From NCBI RefSeq assembly GCF_040394755.1, contig NZ_JBEBRQ010000002.1: DNA of 64,000 nucleotides; one strand, written 5' to 3'. The position numbers and the translations under genes are program-made. The notes beneath the pieces are model-generated. The model had not been told where the DNA came from. It worked only from the letters and a program-made list of their open reading frames with translations, and did no database searches. The DNA comes from Castellaniella defragrans_A. GTDB taxonomy: Bacteria > Pseudomonadota > Gammaproteobacteria > Burkholderiales > Burkholderiaceae_B. Each line of letters starts with the position of its first letter. Position 1 is the first letter of the stretch. Shown one piece after another: positions 8,307-17,659 of the stretch.

Positions 8307-8543
8307 TCAATCCTCGGAGTCATCAACCTGGAACGCGACCGGACGCGCCGGCACCACGGTCGAGATGGCGTGCTTATAGACCATTTGTGTCACGGTGTTA
8401 CGCAACAGGACGACATACTGATCGAAGGATTCGACCTGCCCCTGCAACTTGATACCGTTGACTAAATAAATGGATACGGGCACATGGTCCTTGCGCAAGG
8501 CGTTAAGGAAGGGATCTTGTAGTATTTGCCCTTTATTGCTCAT
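8307..8543 (-). CDS. hfq: RNA chaperone Hfq
   Basis: Hfq is a hexameric Sm-like RNA chaperone that pairs small RNAs with mRNAs. The 78-residue protein contains the Sm1 region (LQDPFLNALRKDHVPVSIYL) and Sm2 motif (YKHAISTV), with the expected LKGQ-like segment as KLQGQVESFDQYVV. The C-terminal tail is short and acidic (VDDSED), common in betaproteobacteria. GGAG precedes the ATG at a good distance. It stands between hisC and hflX, the usual hfq-hflX order, and is separated from hisC by 102 bp, which may contain its own promoter. Confidence 0.98.
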   Translation of the reverse strand: MSNKGQILQDPFLNALRKDHVPVSIYLVNGIKLQGQVESFDQYVVLLRNTVTQMVYKHAISTVVPARPVAFQVDDSED

Positions 8544-8645
8544 GAATGAGACTCCGTTTAATTTATGTCAAGGTTGTCCACTGTACAGGGTTTCCCCGCA
8601 CTCTGCAGCACAATGCGCCGCCCCGCGCCAGCGGAATCGTTCATT

Positions 8646-9728
8646 TTAATGCGATTCAGCCAGGATTTGACCGAGTGCGTGACATAAACGTGTACATTCC
8701 TCGGGCGTGCCCACGGTAATCCGCAGGAACTGCTCGATCCTGGGCGACTTGAAATGGCGCACCAGGATGGCCTGCTCACGCAGGGCATGTTGGATCGCCG
8801 CCGCATCCCGCTCCGGATGGCGCGCGAATACGAAATTGGCCTGCGACGGCAAAACCTCGAACCCCAGCGCGCGCAAATCGTTCGACAGGGTCTCGCGCGC
8901 CGCCATCACGGCCCGGCGCGTCCTCTCGAAATGGGCCTCGTCCTCAATGGCGGCCTGCGCCCCCGCGATGGCGATGCGATCCAGGGGGTAGGAATTGAAG
9001 CTGTCCTTGACGCGCGCGAGTCCCTCGACGACCGCAGGATGCGCCAGGGCGTAGCCCACGCGCAGGCCCGCCAGGGAACGGGACTTGGACAGGGTATGAA
9101 TGACGACGAGATTGTCGAAACGGTCCATGAGCGCCGCGGCCGACTCGGCGCCAAAATCCACATAGGCCTCATCCACCACCACGGCGGCATCGGGATGCGC
9201 GCGCGCGATGCCGGCGATGGCATCCAGAGGCAGCGCGCCGCCAGTGGGCGCGTTGGGGTTGGCGAAAATGATGCCAGCCGGCGCAACCGCCATCGGCCCG
9301 GTGTAATCCCCCGCCCGGATGGCGAATGCCGTGTCCAGGGGAACCAGTTGGTAAGGCACCTGGTAGAGCTGGCAATATGTCCGGTAGAAACTGTAGGTGA
9401 TGTCGGGCATCAGCAGGGAACGGCCCGCGCGCAGGAACAAAGCGTTGAACACATGCGCCAGGATCTCGTCGGAGCCGTTGCCCAGGAACACCTGATCGGC
9501 GCCGAGCCCGTAACGCCGCGCGATCGCCTGGCGCAACGCGAGCGCGCCGTAGTCCGGATACAGGCGCAGGTCGTCGCCCAGGGCGGCCCGCATGGCCTCG
9601 AGCGCCCTGGGCGAAGGCCCGTAGGGATTCTCGTTGGTATTGAGCTTGAGCAGATCGGGCATGCGCGCCTGCTCGCCCGGTACGTAGGGCACCAGCCCGG
9701 CGATGTGGTCGCTCCAGAGGTTGCTCAA
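8646..9728 (-). CDS. hisC: Histidinol-phosphate aminotransferase
   Basis: A fold type I PLP enzyme that converts imidazole acetol phosphate and glutamate to histidinol phosphate. The 360-residue sequence has the N-terminal KLNTNENPYGPSP motif, the NPNAPTGG motif, the DEAYVDF strand and the PLP lysine in HTLSKSRSLAGLRVGYA (Lys about residue 215). Its stop lies 102 bp before hfq, and its start is 1 bp after the der stop, so it is translated together with der. This copy is outside a his operon, so a second hisC elsewhere is possible, and some relatives also use aromatic amino acids. Confidence 0.93.
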   Translation of the reverse strand: MSNLWSDHIAGLVPYVPGEQARMPDLLKLNTNENPYGPSPRALEAMRAALGDDLRLYPDYGALALRQAIARRYGLGADQVFLGNGSDEILAHVFNALFLRAGRSLLMPDITYSFYRTYCQLYQVPYQLVPLDTAFAIRAGDYTGPMAVAPAGIIFANPNAPTGGALPLDAIAGIARAHPDAAVVVDEAYVDFGAESAAALMDRFDNLVVIHTLSKSRSLAGLRVGYALAHPAVVEGLARVKDSFNSYPLDRIAIAGAQAAIEDEAHFERTRRAVMAARETLSNDLRALGFEVLPSQANFVFARHPERDAAAIQHALREQAILVRHFKSPRIEQFLRITVGTPEECTRLCHALGQILAESH

Positions 9729-9729
9729 C

Positions 9730-11103
9730 TCACTCGTCCTTCAGATAGGGATTGCGGGAAGACTTGAACTCGATGCTCAACGGCGTGCCGGTAAGCTTGA
9801 ACGCCTCGCGGAACTGCCCCTCGAGATAGCGGCGATACGAGTCCGGCACAGCATCGAGCGCGTTGCCATGAATGATGATGCGCGGGGGATTCTGGCCGCC
9901 CTGGTGCGCATAGCGCATCTTGGGACGAAAGATGCCCTTGCGCGGCGGCGGCTGCTGCTCGATGGCAGCTTGCAGAATGCGCGTGAGCCGTGGCGTGGAG
10001 AGCTTTGCGAAAGCCGCGGCATGGGCGGCTTCGACCGCCTGCATCACCGGCCCCAGGCCCTGCGCCTTCAGGGCCGACAGGTGCAGCACCTTGGCGAACG
10101 ACAGGAAGCGCAGCTTGCGCTCGTACTCGCGCTGGACCCATTCGCGCCGCTCGGCGTCGAGGGTATCCCATTTGTTCAGCCCGACCACCAGCGCGCGCCC
10201 GGCCTCCACCGCGAAGCCCGCGATATGGGCATCCTGGTCGGAGATGCCTTCCTGGGCGTCCAGCAGCAGCAAGACCACATTCGCCGCCTCGATGGCCTGC
10301 AGGGTCTTGATGACGGAAAATTTCTCGACTGCCTCGAATACCTTGCCGCGGCGGCGCAGGCCGGCGGTATCGATCAGGGTATAGCGGCGTCCCTTGCGCT
10401 CGAATTCGATCTCGATGGCATCGCGGGTGGTCCCTGGCAGATCATAGGCGATGACGCGTTCCTCGCCGACCAGGGTGTTGATCAAGGTGGATTTGCCGAC
10501 ATTCGGACGCCCGGCGATCGCGAGTTTGATACGATGATCGATCCCATCCTGCGAGGTATCGCCGGCATCCGCCTCGGGCTGCGCGGGCCGCGCGGCCACC
10601 ACGGGCGCCAGGGCCTGTTCGATCAGCTCGACCACACCGTCGCCATGGGCTGCGGAGATCGGCAGGGGCTCGCCCAGGCCGAGCTCATGGAACTGGGCCA
10701 GATCGGCGTGATGGCGCATGCCCTCGGCCTTGTTGACGGCGAGCGCCACGCGTTGCCCGCTCTTGCGCAGCAGGCGGGCAATTTCGTGATCATGCGCATT
10801 GACCCCCTCGCGGCCATCGACGAGGAACACCACGACGTCGGCCTCGGCGATGGCCTGCTCGGTCTGGCGCGCCATTTCGACCAGGATGCCGCGGGTGGCT
10901 ACCGGCTCGAAACCGCCGGTGTCGATGACGATGAAAGGATGGTCGCCCACCCGGCCCTCGCCATAGTGGCGATCGCGCGTCAGGCCAGAAATATTGGCCA
11001 CCAGGGCCGCGCGCGAGCGCGTCAGGCGGTTGAACAGCGTGGACTTGCCGACGTTCGTGCGCCCCACCAGGGCGACGACCGGCTTGAATGATGTTTCAGT
11101 CAC
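9730..11103 (-). CDS. der: Ribosome assembly GTPase Der (EngA)
   Basis: Der is an essential GTPase with two consecutive G domains needed for 50S subunit maturation. The 457-residue protein shows the first G1 loop GRTNVGKST (residues 14-22), the second G1 loop GRPNVGKST (about 199-207) followed by GTTRD, and a C-terminal KH-like domain. The second domain has DTAGLRRRGKV as G3 and NKWD as G4. Its start overlaps the end of bamB by 8 bp, so the two are coupled. Family length is normal. Confidence 0.97.
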   Translation of the reverse strand: MTETSFKPVVALVGRTNVGKSTLFNRLTRSRAALVANISGLTRDRHYGEGRVGDHPFIVIDTGGFEPVATRGILVEMARQTEQAIAEADVVVFLVDGREGVNAHDHEIARLLRKSGQRVALAVNKAEGMRHHADLAQFHELGLGEPLPISAAHGDGVVELIEQALAPVVAARPAQPEADAGDTSQDGIDHRIKLAIAGRPNVGKSTLINTLVGEERVIAYDLPGTTRDAIEIEFERKGRRYTLIDTAGLRRRGKVFEAVEKFSVIKTLQAIEAANVVLLLLDAQEGISDQDAHIAGFAVEAGRALVVGLNKWDTLDAERREWVQREYERKLRFLSFAKVLHLSALKAQGLGPVMQAVEAAHAAAFAKLSTPRLTRILQAAIEQQPPPRKGIFRPKMRYAHQGGQNPPRIIIHGNALDAVPDSYRRYLEGQFREAFKLTGTPLSIEFKSSRNPYLKDE

Positions 11104-12250
11104 GCACGCCCACCAGCATCACGGTACCGCCCCCAGTCTGCACCAGCGCGCCCTGATCGGTCGTCTGCGGCGCCGAGGTGATGGCGCCCCCGCCGGCCTG
11201 CAGCCGCGCCATCAGGCGTCCATCGGCGCGCGACAGGAAATGCAGGTAGCCCTCGTAATCGCCCAGAACGACGGCCGAGCCGGCGATCGCGGGCGCGCTC
11301 AGGCGCCGGTTCAGCAAGGCGGATTGCTTCCAGATCTCCTTGCCGTCCTGGACGTCGAGCGCGAATACCTCGTCATGCTCGCCGGGAACATAAATATGCT
11401 GGCCGTCGCTGGCCATGCCGGTCGCCGTGGAGATCCTGCGATCCCATTGCAGATGCCCCCCCTGGGAGACATCGAAGCAGGCGATCCTGCCCTGGTAGCT
11501 GGCGCCGCACAGCAGCGGCCCCAGCGGCAGCGGCGCGCCGACCACGTCGTTGATGCGTTCGAGATCGGAGGCGCCGCGCGAGGCCGACACCGAGCCCTCC
11601 CAGTGCACGGCGCCGGTGGCCGCATCGAGGACCATCAGACGGCCGTTGGGCATACCGGTGATGAGCACGTTCTGCACCATCACCATCTGCATGCTGGTGC
11701 GCAGCGCAAGAGCTGGCCCCGGGCGCTGCACATCCCAGCGCAGCTTGCCCGTTTCGGCATCGAAAGCCTGCACCCGGTAGTCGGTCGTGCGCACCGCGAC
11801 GATGCCATTGCCGACCGCCGGCGGAATATTGACCGCGCTGGAAGCCTGCGCGCGCCAGCGCTCGGCGCCCTGAGCGGCGTCCAGGGCGATAACCTCGCCC
11901 CCCTCGTTGACTACCGCCACGATCCGGCCATCGCTGCCGGCCCCGGCGCTGAGCTTGCCGACATTCGCCTGCCAGCGCACGGCGCCGCTGGACAACGCCA
12001 GCGCGGCAACCCCCCCCGAGGGAGTGGCCGCGTACACGCTGTCGCCGACCGCATGCGGTGCGAAGCCATAGCCGCCGCCGCTGCCGATCGAGGCGCTCCA
12101 GCGCACCGCCACGGCGAGCTCTGGCGTATATTCCGTCAAAGGCGCAGGGTCATAGCGCGGATCGGTCTGCGAGAACATCCCGCAACCCGACAGGACGGCC
12201 AAACCCAGGCCAAGGGCGGCGATACGAAAGAGACGAGCAGGGGTGCGCAT
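11096..12250 (-). CDS. bamB: Outer membrane assembly lipoprotein BamB
   Basis: BamB is the beta-propeller lipoprotein of the BAM complex, which inserts beta-barrels such as adhesin anchor domains into the outer membrane. The 384-residue protein has a lipobox LSGC (Cys23) with Gly at +2, which allows export to the outer membrane. It has repeated PQQ-like propeller blades (for example GGVAALALSSGAVRWQANVG and GRLMVLDAATGAVHWEG). It sits between yfgM (4 bp upstream) and der (8-bp overlap), the standard order. It is directly relevant to the two trimeric autotransporters in this window, whose anchors need BAM. Confidence 0.95.
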   Translation of the reverse strand: MRTPARLFRIAALGLGLAVLSGCGMFSQTDPRYDPAPLTEYTPELAVAVRWSASIGSGGGYGFAPHAVGDSVYAATPSGGVAALALSSGAVRWQANVGKLSAGAGSDGRIVAVVNEGGEVIALDAAQGAERWRAQASSAVNIPPAVGNGIVAVRTTDYRVQAFDAETGKLRWDVQRPGPALALRTSMQMVMVQNVLITGMPNGRLMVLDAATGAVHWEGSVSASRGASDLERINDVVGAPLPLGPLLCGASYQGRIACFDVSQGGHLQWDRRISTATGMASDGQHIYVPGEHDEVFALDVQDGKEIWKQSALLNRRLSAPAIAGSAVVLGDYEGYLHFLSRADGRLMARLQAGGGAITSAPQTTDQGALVQTGGGTVMLVGVRD

Positions 12251-12254
12251 GGGG

Positions 12255-12893
12255 TCAGACTCCGTTCAGGGCATCGATCTTCAACTGTACGATCTGGGCG
12301 GCGGGATCATCCCCGAACGCATGGATCGCCTCTTGCCAGGCCGCGACGGCCTCGGCGGACTTGCCTTGCGCGGCCAGGATATCGCCGCGCCGGTCCGCGA
12401 ATAGCGCGGCGAAACCGACGGGCGCCTCGCCCTGGAGCTGCGACAGGGCCTCATCGAACTTTTTTTCCTGCATCAGCAAGCCGGCCAGACGCAGGTGCGC
12501 CACTGGCGCCAGGGCGGGCGATGCCGCATCCGCGGCCAGCCACTGCAACTGCGCGCGCGCGCCCTCGAAATCGCCGCGCCGTTCGAGTGCCCAGGCGGCC
12601 ACCAGGGCGCCTCGGGAGGCATAGCCCGAGGCCGGGTATTCCTCGCGCAGCGTGGCGCTCGCGGCCTTGATGCGCGCCACGGCGTCATCGCCCTTTTGAT
12701 TGGCCGCGGTTTCGAGCGCCTCGAAATAACCCATGGCCTGACCGGCCTGATGCCCCTGGTACCACTGCCAGCCGCGCCAACCCGCGAAACCGACGAGCAC
12801 GACGAACACCAGCACCATGCTGGCCGTGCCGTAGCGGTCCCACCATGCCTTCAGCGCGTCCAGTTTTTCCTGTTCTTCGAGATCGTATGCCAT
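12255..12893 (-). CDS. YfgM-family membrane-anchored TPR protein
   Basis: A 212-residue protein with a short cytoplasmic N-terminus (MAYDLEEQEKLDALKAWW), one membrane helix at about residues 24-44 and a periplasmic helical domain of TPR-like pairs (for example ALVAAWALERRGDFEGARAQ). E. coli YfgM associates with the Sec translocon and the periplasmic chaperone PpiD. The same function here is inferred from sequence shape and from the conserved position between hisS and bamB. It starts 6 bp after hisS. Confidence 0.88.
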   Translation of the reverse strand: MAYDLEEQEKLDALKAWWDRYGTASMVLVFVVLVGFAGWRGWQWYQGHQAGQAMGYFEALETAANQKGDDAVARIKAASATLREEYPASGYASRGALVAAWALERRGDFEGARAQLQWLAADAASPALAPVAHLRLAGLLMQEKKFDEALSQLQGEAPVGFAALFADRRGDILAAQGKSAEAVAAWQEAIHAFGDDPAAQIVQLKIDALNGV

Positions 12894-12899
12894 GCCTTT

Positions 12900-14183
12900 T
12901 CAAATCCTCGATTGCAATTCCGCCGCCAGCCGATCGAACGGGATCGACTCCTGCTGTCCATCCCCGGGCATGCCCTGACGCAGCCATTTGACCGTCGCCC
13001 GGCCCGCGGCCAGCTCGTCGTCGCCGACGATGACCGCCACCGCCGCGCCACTGGCATCGGCGCGGCGAAATTGTGATTTAAACCCAGTCGAACCCGCATG
13101 GACAAGTACCCGCAGCCCGGCATCGCGCAGATCCTCGGCCAGACGCAGCGCGCGACGCTGTCCATCCTCGCCCTGGTGTGCCATATAGACCTGGCACTCG
13201 GCGGGATGCGCATACTCATCCTTTTGCGACCAGAGATCCAGCAGGCGCTCCATGCCGATGGCGAACCCGACGGCCGGCGCGGGCTTGCCACCCAGCAACT
13301 CGATCAGGCCATCGTAGCGGCCGCCGCCGCAGACCGTGCCCTGGGCGCCCAGGCGGTCCGTCACCCACTCGAACACGGTGAGGTTGTAATAGTCGAGACC
13401 GCGCACCAGACGCGGATTGAGCGTGTAGGCGATGCCGGCATCGTCGAGACGCGCGCACAGGCCGCGATAGTGGGCCAGGGACTCCGGGCCGAGGAAATCG
13501 AACAGGCGCGGCGCGCCATTGGCCATGTCCTGCATCGCGGGATTCTTGGTGTCGAGCACACGCAGCGGATTCGAGTGCATGCGGCGGCGAGCCTCATCGT
13601 CGAGCACATCGATATGACGCTGAAAATGCTCGATCAAGGCGGCCCGGTGGGCCGCCCGCTCGGCGGCCTGGCCCAGGGAATTGATCTCGAGGCGGATATC
13701 GTCCAGGCCCAGCCGCCGCCACAGGCGCGCCAGCATCACGATGAGTTCGGCGTCGACATCGGGGCCGGGAAAACCCAGGGCCTCGACATCGATCTGGTGG
13801 AACTGCCGGTAACGCCCCCGCTGCGGACGTTCGTGGCGGAACACCGGCCCCAGGGCATAGACGCGGCGCGGCCGCTCGTACAGGAAATTGTGCTCGATGA
13901 CCGCGCGCACCATGCCCGCGGTGAACTCGGGACGCATGGTCAGGCGCTCATCGTTGAGCGGATCGACGAAAGAATACATTTCCTTTTCGACGATATCGGT
14001 GACCTCGCCGATGCCGCGCGCGAACAGGCGCGTGTGCTCGAGCACCGGCGTGCGCAGGTTCTGGTAGCCATAGGCGGCCAGCCAGTCACGCACGATCGCC
14101 TCGAGCGCCTCCCACTGGGCGCTCTCGGGTGGCAGCGCGTCTTTCATGCCTGTCAGGGCACGGACCTTATTGAAATCGGACAT
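12900..14183 (-). CDS. hisS: Histidine-tRNA ligase
   Basis: Class II synthetase charging tRNA-His. I use the ATG at 14183 (MSDFNKVRALTGMKDALPPE), giving 427 residues. A longer open frame upstream overlaps ispG entirely and is not plausible. Motif 2 appears as FRHERPQRGRYRQFHQIDVE, the histidine-specific loops as LVRGLDYYNLTVFEW and GGGRYDGL, and motif 3 as AVGFAIGMERLLDL. The C-terminal anticodon-binding domain is present (LAEDLRDAGLRVLVHAG). It starts 5 bp after the ispG stop, so the two are co-translated. Confidence 0.97.
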   Translation of the reverse strand: MSDFNKVRALTGMKDALPPESAQWEALEAIVRDWLAAYGYQNLRTPVLEHTRLFARGIGEVTDIVEKEMYSFVDPLNDERLTMRPEFTAGMVRAVIEHNFLYERPRRVYALGPVFRHERPQRGRYRQFHQIDVEALGFPGPDVDAELIVMLARLWRRLGLDDIRLEINSLGQAAERAAHRAALIEHFQRHIDVLDDEARRRMHSNPLRVLDTKNPAMQDMANGAPRLFDFLGPESLAHYRGLCARLDDAGIAYTLNPRLVRGLDYYNLTVFEWVTDRLGAQGTVCGGGRYDGLIELLGGKPAPAVGFAIGMERLLDLWSQKDEYAHPAECQVYMAHQGEDGQRRALRLAEDLRDAGLRVLVHAGSTGFKSQFRRADASGAAVAVIVGDDELAAGRATVKWLRQGMPGDGQQESIPFDRLAAELQSRI

Positions 14184-14188
14184 CCTGA

Positions 14189-15502
14189 TCAATCCAGATG
14201 GCGCGCCACGACGCCCGGACGGTGCGCGGGCGGCTCGCCCGGCTCCCGCCCGAAACGCCGGGCGACATAATTTTCCACGATCGCCTTGAATTCCTCGGCG
14301 ATCATATCCCCTTTGAGGGTCACCGTCCGTTCGCCATCGACATAGACCGGCGCGGCGGGCACCTCGCCGGTGCCAGGCAGGCTGATGCCGATATCGGCAT
14401 GACGGCTTTCGCCCGGTCCGTTGACCACACAGCCCATGACCGCGACACTCAGGTTTTCGACCCCGGGATAACGTGTTTTCCAGACCGGCATCTGCTCGCG
14501 CAGAAACCCCTGGATGCTGGCCGCGAGCTCCTGAAAGACGGTGCTGCTGGTGCGTCCGCATCCCGGGCACGCCACCACCATGGGGGTAAAGGCCCGCAGG
14601 CCCATGGTCTGGAGGATTTCCTGGGCAACGACCACCTCGCGGGCGCGATCCCCGCCGGGTTCCGGCGTGAGCGAAATGCGAATGGTGTCGCCGATACCGC
14701 GCTGCAATAGAACGGCCAGGGCAGCCGTGGAGGCGACGATTCCCTTGCTGCCCATGCCCGCCTCGGTCAGGCCCAGATGCAGGGGATAATCGCAACGCGC
14801 CGACAGATCGGCATAGACCGCGATCAGGTCCTGAACGTGGCTGACCTTGCAGGACAGAATGATCGCATCGCCCCGCAGACCGAGCGCCTCGGCGCGCTGC
14901 GCGTTGCTGATGGCCGAAACCACCAGGGCCTCGCGCATCACGGCATTGGCCTCCAGGGGCTGCGCGCGGGCGGCGTTCTCGTCCATCATGCGCGCGAGCA
15001 ATTCGTGATCGAGGCTGCCCCAGTTCACGCCGATCCGGATCGGCTTGTCATGGCGGCACGCAACCTCGATCATCTGGGCGAAATTGTCATCGCGCCGCTT
15101 GCCGCCGCCCATGTTGCCGGGATTGATGCGGTATTTGGACAAGGCTTGCGCGCAATCGGGAAATTGCGTGAGCAGCTTGTGACCGTTGTAATGAAAATCA
15201 CCCACCAGCGGCACGGACACGCCCATGCGGTCCAGCGCATTGCGCAATTCGGCCACCTGCGCGGCCGCCTCGGGGGTGTTGACCGTGACGCGCACGATCT
15301 CGGAACCGGCGCGCGCCAGCTCGCGCACCTGGCGCGCGGTGGCCTGCGCATCGGCCGTATCGGTATTGGTCATGGACTGCACCACCACGGGCGCGCCGCC
15401 ACCGACCTGCACGGCATGGTCACCCCAGCGCACGACGACTGCGCGGGTAGGCCGACGCGCGGCCGCGGAGGGCCGGGCGCCCGGGACAACGCTGGAACTC
15501 AT
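14189..15502 (-). CDS. ispG: 4-hydroxy-3-methylbut-2-en-1-yl diphosphate synthase
   Basis: IspG is the iron-sulfur enzyme of the MEP isoprenoid pathway that reduces methylerythritol cyclodiphosphate to HMBPP. The 437-residue protein has the TIM barrel with VQSMTNTDTADAQATARQV and the cluster cysteines in VACPGCGRTSS and VMGCVVNGPGE. An ATG at 15538 would give 12 more residues. I prefer the ATG at 15502, which forms an ATGA overlap with the rodZ stop. The insert between barrel and cluster domain is of the long type found in proteobacteria. Confidence 0.95.
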   Translation of the reverse strand: MSSSVVPGARPSAAARRPTRAVVVRWGDHAVQVGGGAPVVVQSMTNTDTADAQATARQVRELARAGSEIVRVTVNTPEAAAQVAELRNALDRMGVSVPLVGDFHYNGHKLLTQFPDCAQALSKYRINPGNMGGGKRRDDNFAQMIEVACRHDKPIRIGVNWGSLDHELLARMMDENAARAQPLEANAVMREALVVSAISNAQRAEALGLRGDAIILSCKVSHVQDLIAVYADLSARCDYPLHLGLTEAGMGSKGIVASTAALAVLLQRGIGDTIRISLTPEPGGDRAREVVVAQEILQTMGLRAFTPMVVACPGCGRTSSTVFQELAASIQGFLREQMPVWKTRYPGVENLSVAVMGCVVNGPGESRHADIGISLPGTGEVPAAPVYVDGERTVTLKGDMIAEEFKAIVENYVARRFGREPGEPPAHRPGVVARHLD

Positions 15503-16008
15503 GACTTCGGAGCCTTGAACCAATCGAAAAACAACCATTCACCAGGGGCCGAGCCCCGATTGACGACATAGAGCAGCCCGGCCACACACAACAACACCAG
15601 AATCAGCAGCAGCCAGATCCAGGTGCGGCGAGCCGGTTCGCTGCGCAGGGGGATGTTGACAACGCGCGAAGTCTGCGCGCCGCCCGGCATGGCGGCCACG
15701 GGAGACGGCCGGGCCGAACCCACCTCGCCTTCGAGCAGACGCAGCATGACGTCCACGTCGGCACCCAGGAAACGCGCATAGTTGCGCACCAGCCCGCGCA
15801 GCGGCACGCCCTCGGGCAGGCGGGTCCATTCTTGGGCCTCGAGATATCCCAACTGCAAGGCGGAATACTTGATGCGCGCGGAAACCTCCGGGAGGGAAAG
15901 CCCCTTGGCCTCGCGCATACGCTTGAGCGTCTCGCCGATTCCATGCAATGCGCCTTCCGGCGCGGACTCTCTCATCAACATATCGATCTGCGACGGGGCT
16001 TGGTTCAT
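15499..16008 (-). CDS. Short RodZ-like HTH membrane protein
   Basis: A 169-residue protein with an N-terminal Cro-like helix-turn-helix (about residues 24-90, GETLKRMREAKGLSLPEVSA), a linker and one membrane helix at about 129-149. Only 20 residues follow the helix. RodZ of E. coli is about twice as long and has a periplasmic beta domain, which is missing here. RodZ links MreB to the envelope in rod-shape control. The cytoplasmic and membrane parts present would suffice for MreB binding, but that is inferred. It overlaps rlmN and ispG by 4 bp each (ATGA), in the conserved place of rodZ. Confidence 0.85.
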   Translation of the reverse strand: MNQAPSQIDMLMRESAPEGALHGIGETLKRMREAKGLSLPEVSARIKYSALQLGYLEAQEWTRLPEGVPLRGLVRNYARFLGADVDVMLRLLEGEVGSARPSPVAAMPGGAQTSRVVNIPLRSEPARRTWIWLLLILVLLCVAGLLYVVNRGSAPGEWLFFDWFKAPKS

Positions 16009-17156
16009 CCATGCTCCTTTTTTCTGATGACGATGCGTGTCCGGTCGGGCAGGCGCTCGTCGATGCGTGTGCGGTCCTGAACCTCACCGGCCAGTTGGCC
16101 ACAGGCCGCATCGATATCGTCGCCGCGCGTCTTGCGGACCGTCACGACCAGGCCAGCATCCACGAGACGCTGGGAAAACAAGCGTATCCTCGCCGCCGGC
16201 GAGCGTCGCAGCCCGGATTGCGGAAATGGATTGAAAGGAATCAGATTGAACTTGCAGCGCACCCGCCGCGCAATCTCGATCAGCTCGCGCGCATGCTCGT
16301 CCGCATCATTGACGCCATCGAGCATAATGTACTCGAAGGTGATGAAGTCGCGCGGCGCGTGCTCCAGATAGCGATTGCACGCCGCCAGCAGCTCGGCCAG
16401 CGGATACTTGCGATTCAGCGGCACCAGCCGGTCGCGCAACTCGTCGTTGGGCGCATGCAGGGACACCGCCAGCGCCACCGGGCAATCACGCGCCAGACGG
16501 TCGATCATCGGCACCACCCCCGAGGTCGACACCGTCACGCGGCGCCGCGACAGGCCATAGGCATGATCGTCGAGCATCAGATACAGCGCGCCCAGGACCT
16601 GATCGTAATTCAGCAGGGGCTCGCCCATGCCCATCATGACCACGTTGCTGATGGCGCGCGCCGCCTCGCCCGCCGCCCCATCGAGGCGCGCCGCCGACGG
16701 GTCCGCGCGCAAGGCGCGGTTCGCGTGCCAGAGCTGGCCGATGATTTCGGCCGTGCTCAGGTTACGGCTGAAGCCCTGGTATCCCGTCGAACAGAAGGGA
16801 CAGGCCACGGTGCATCCGGCCTGGCTGGAAACGCACAGCGTGCCGCGGTCGTCCTCGGGGATGAAGACAGTCTCGATGGCATTGCCCTGCCCCATGTCGA
16901 ACAGCCATTTACGGGTGCCATCGGCCGAACGTTTTTCCAGGCTGACCGCCGGCCCGCCGACCGTGCAGCCATCCTCGAGGCGCGCGCGGAAATCGCGGGC
17001 CAGGTCGGTCATCGCATCGAAGCGGTCCTCGCCGCGCTGGTGAATCCAACGCAAAAGCTGGCGCGCGCGAAAGGGCTTGCCGCCCCACTGGGCGACCAGG
17101 CGGGTCAGCGCATCGGGGGCGAGCCCCAGGACATTGATGGATGAATCGGCAGTCAT
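16005..17156 (-). CDS. rlmN: Dual-specificity 23S rRNA/tRNA adenine-C2 methyltransferase
   Basis: A radical SAM enzyme that methylates A2503 of 23S rRNA and A37 of some tRNAs. The 383-residue protein has the cluster motif CTVACPFCSTG (C-x3-C-x2-C, about residues 115-125), QGFSRNLSTAEI and the GMGEPLLNY motif. A conserved late Cys lies near the C-terminus (RGDDIDAACGQLAGE), needed to resolve the methyl intermediate. The N-terminal HhH-like accessory domain is intact. It lies 48 bp downstream of ndk and overlaps rodZ by 4 bp. Confidence 0.97.
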   Translation of the reverse strand: MTADSSINVLGLAPDALTRLVAQWGGKPFRARQLLRWIHQRGEDRFDAMTDLARDFRARLEDGCTVGGPAVSLEKRSADGTRKWLFDMGQGNAIETVFIPEDDRGTLCVSSQAGCTVACPFCSTGYQGFSRNLSTAEIIGQLWHANRALRADPSAARLDGAAGEAARAISNVVMMGMGEPLLNYDQVLGALYLMLDDHAYGLSRRRVTVSTSGVVPMIDRLARDCPVALAVSLHAPNDELRDRLVPLNRKYPLAELLAACNRYLEHAPRDFITFEYIMLDGVNDADEHARELIEIARRVRCKFNLIPFNPFPQSGLRRSPAARIRLFSQRLVDAGLVVTVRKTRGDDIDAACGQLAGEVQDRTRIDERLPDRTRIVIRKKEHG

Positions 17157-17204
17157 GCGAGGATCAGCGATGCGCGGGGCGCCCGATCGGGGCGCCCGGT
17201 CGCG

Positions 17205-17630
17205 TCAGCGGCTGTGGATGTTGCTCTCGGGAAAGAAAAAGGCGATCTCGACGGCCGCGGTTTCGGGAGCATCCGAACCGTGGACGGCATTGGCGTCGAT
17301 GCTTTCAGCAAAATCGGCGCGGATGGTGCCAGGGGCGGCCTTCTTGGGATCGGTGGCGCCCATCAGGTCGCGGTTCTTGGCGATCGCATCCTCGCCCTGA
17401 AGCACCTGGACGAACACCGGCCCCGACACCATGAAATCGACCAGATCCTTGTAAAAGGGCCGATCCTTGTGAACCGCGTAGAAACGCTCGGCCTCATCGC
17501 GCGAGAGCTGCTGCAGGCGGGCGGCTGCGATCTTCAGGCCAGCCTGCTCGAAACGGGCGACAATCTGGCCGATGACGTTCTTGGCGACGGCATCGGGTTT
17601 GATGATAGAGAGGGTACGTTCAATAGCCAT
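17205..17630 (-). CDS. ndk: Nucleoside diphosphate kinase
   Basis: Ndk balances nucleoside triphosphate pools by moving the gamma phosphate through a histidine. The 141-residue protein starts MAIERTLSIIKPDAVAKN, has the RPFYKDLVDFM motif and the catalytic region with NAVHGSDAPETA containing the active-site histidine. Length and motifs are normal. It is the first gene of the long reverse-strand chain, and its start faces valS across 173 bp. A 7-bp hairpin at 17660-17677 in its leader may be transcribed. Confidence 0.97.
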   Translation of the reverse strand: MAIERTLSIIKPDAVAKNVIGQIVARFEQAGLKIAAARLQQLSRDEAERFYAVHKDRPFYKDLVDFMVSGPVFVQVLQGEDAIAKNRDLMGATDPKKAAPGTIRADFAESIDANAVHGSDAPETAAVEIAFFFPESNIHSR

Positions 17631-17659
17631 GAAAAATCCGCAATGAAGGTTTGGATAGC

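Noticed and set aside
17177..17197. GC-rich inverted repeat between ndk and rlmN
   Set aside because: The arms are self-complementary GGGCGCCC blocks and there is no T tract; probably chance in GC-rich DNA.
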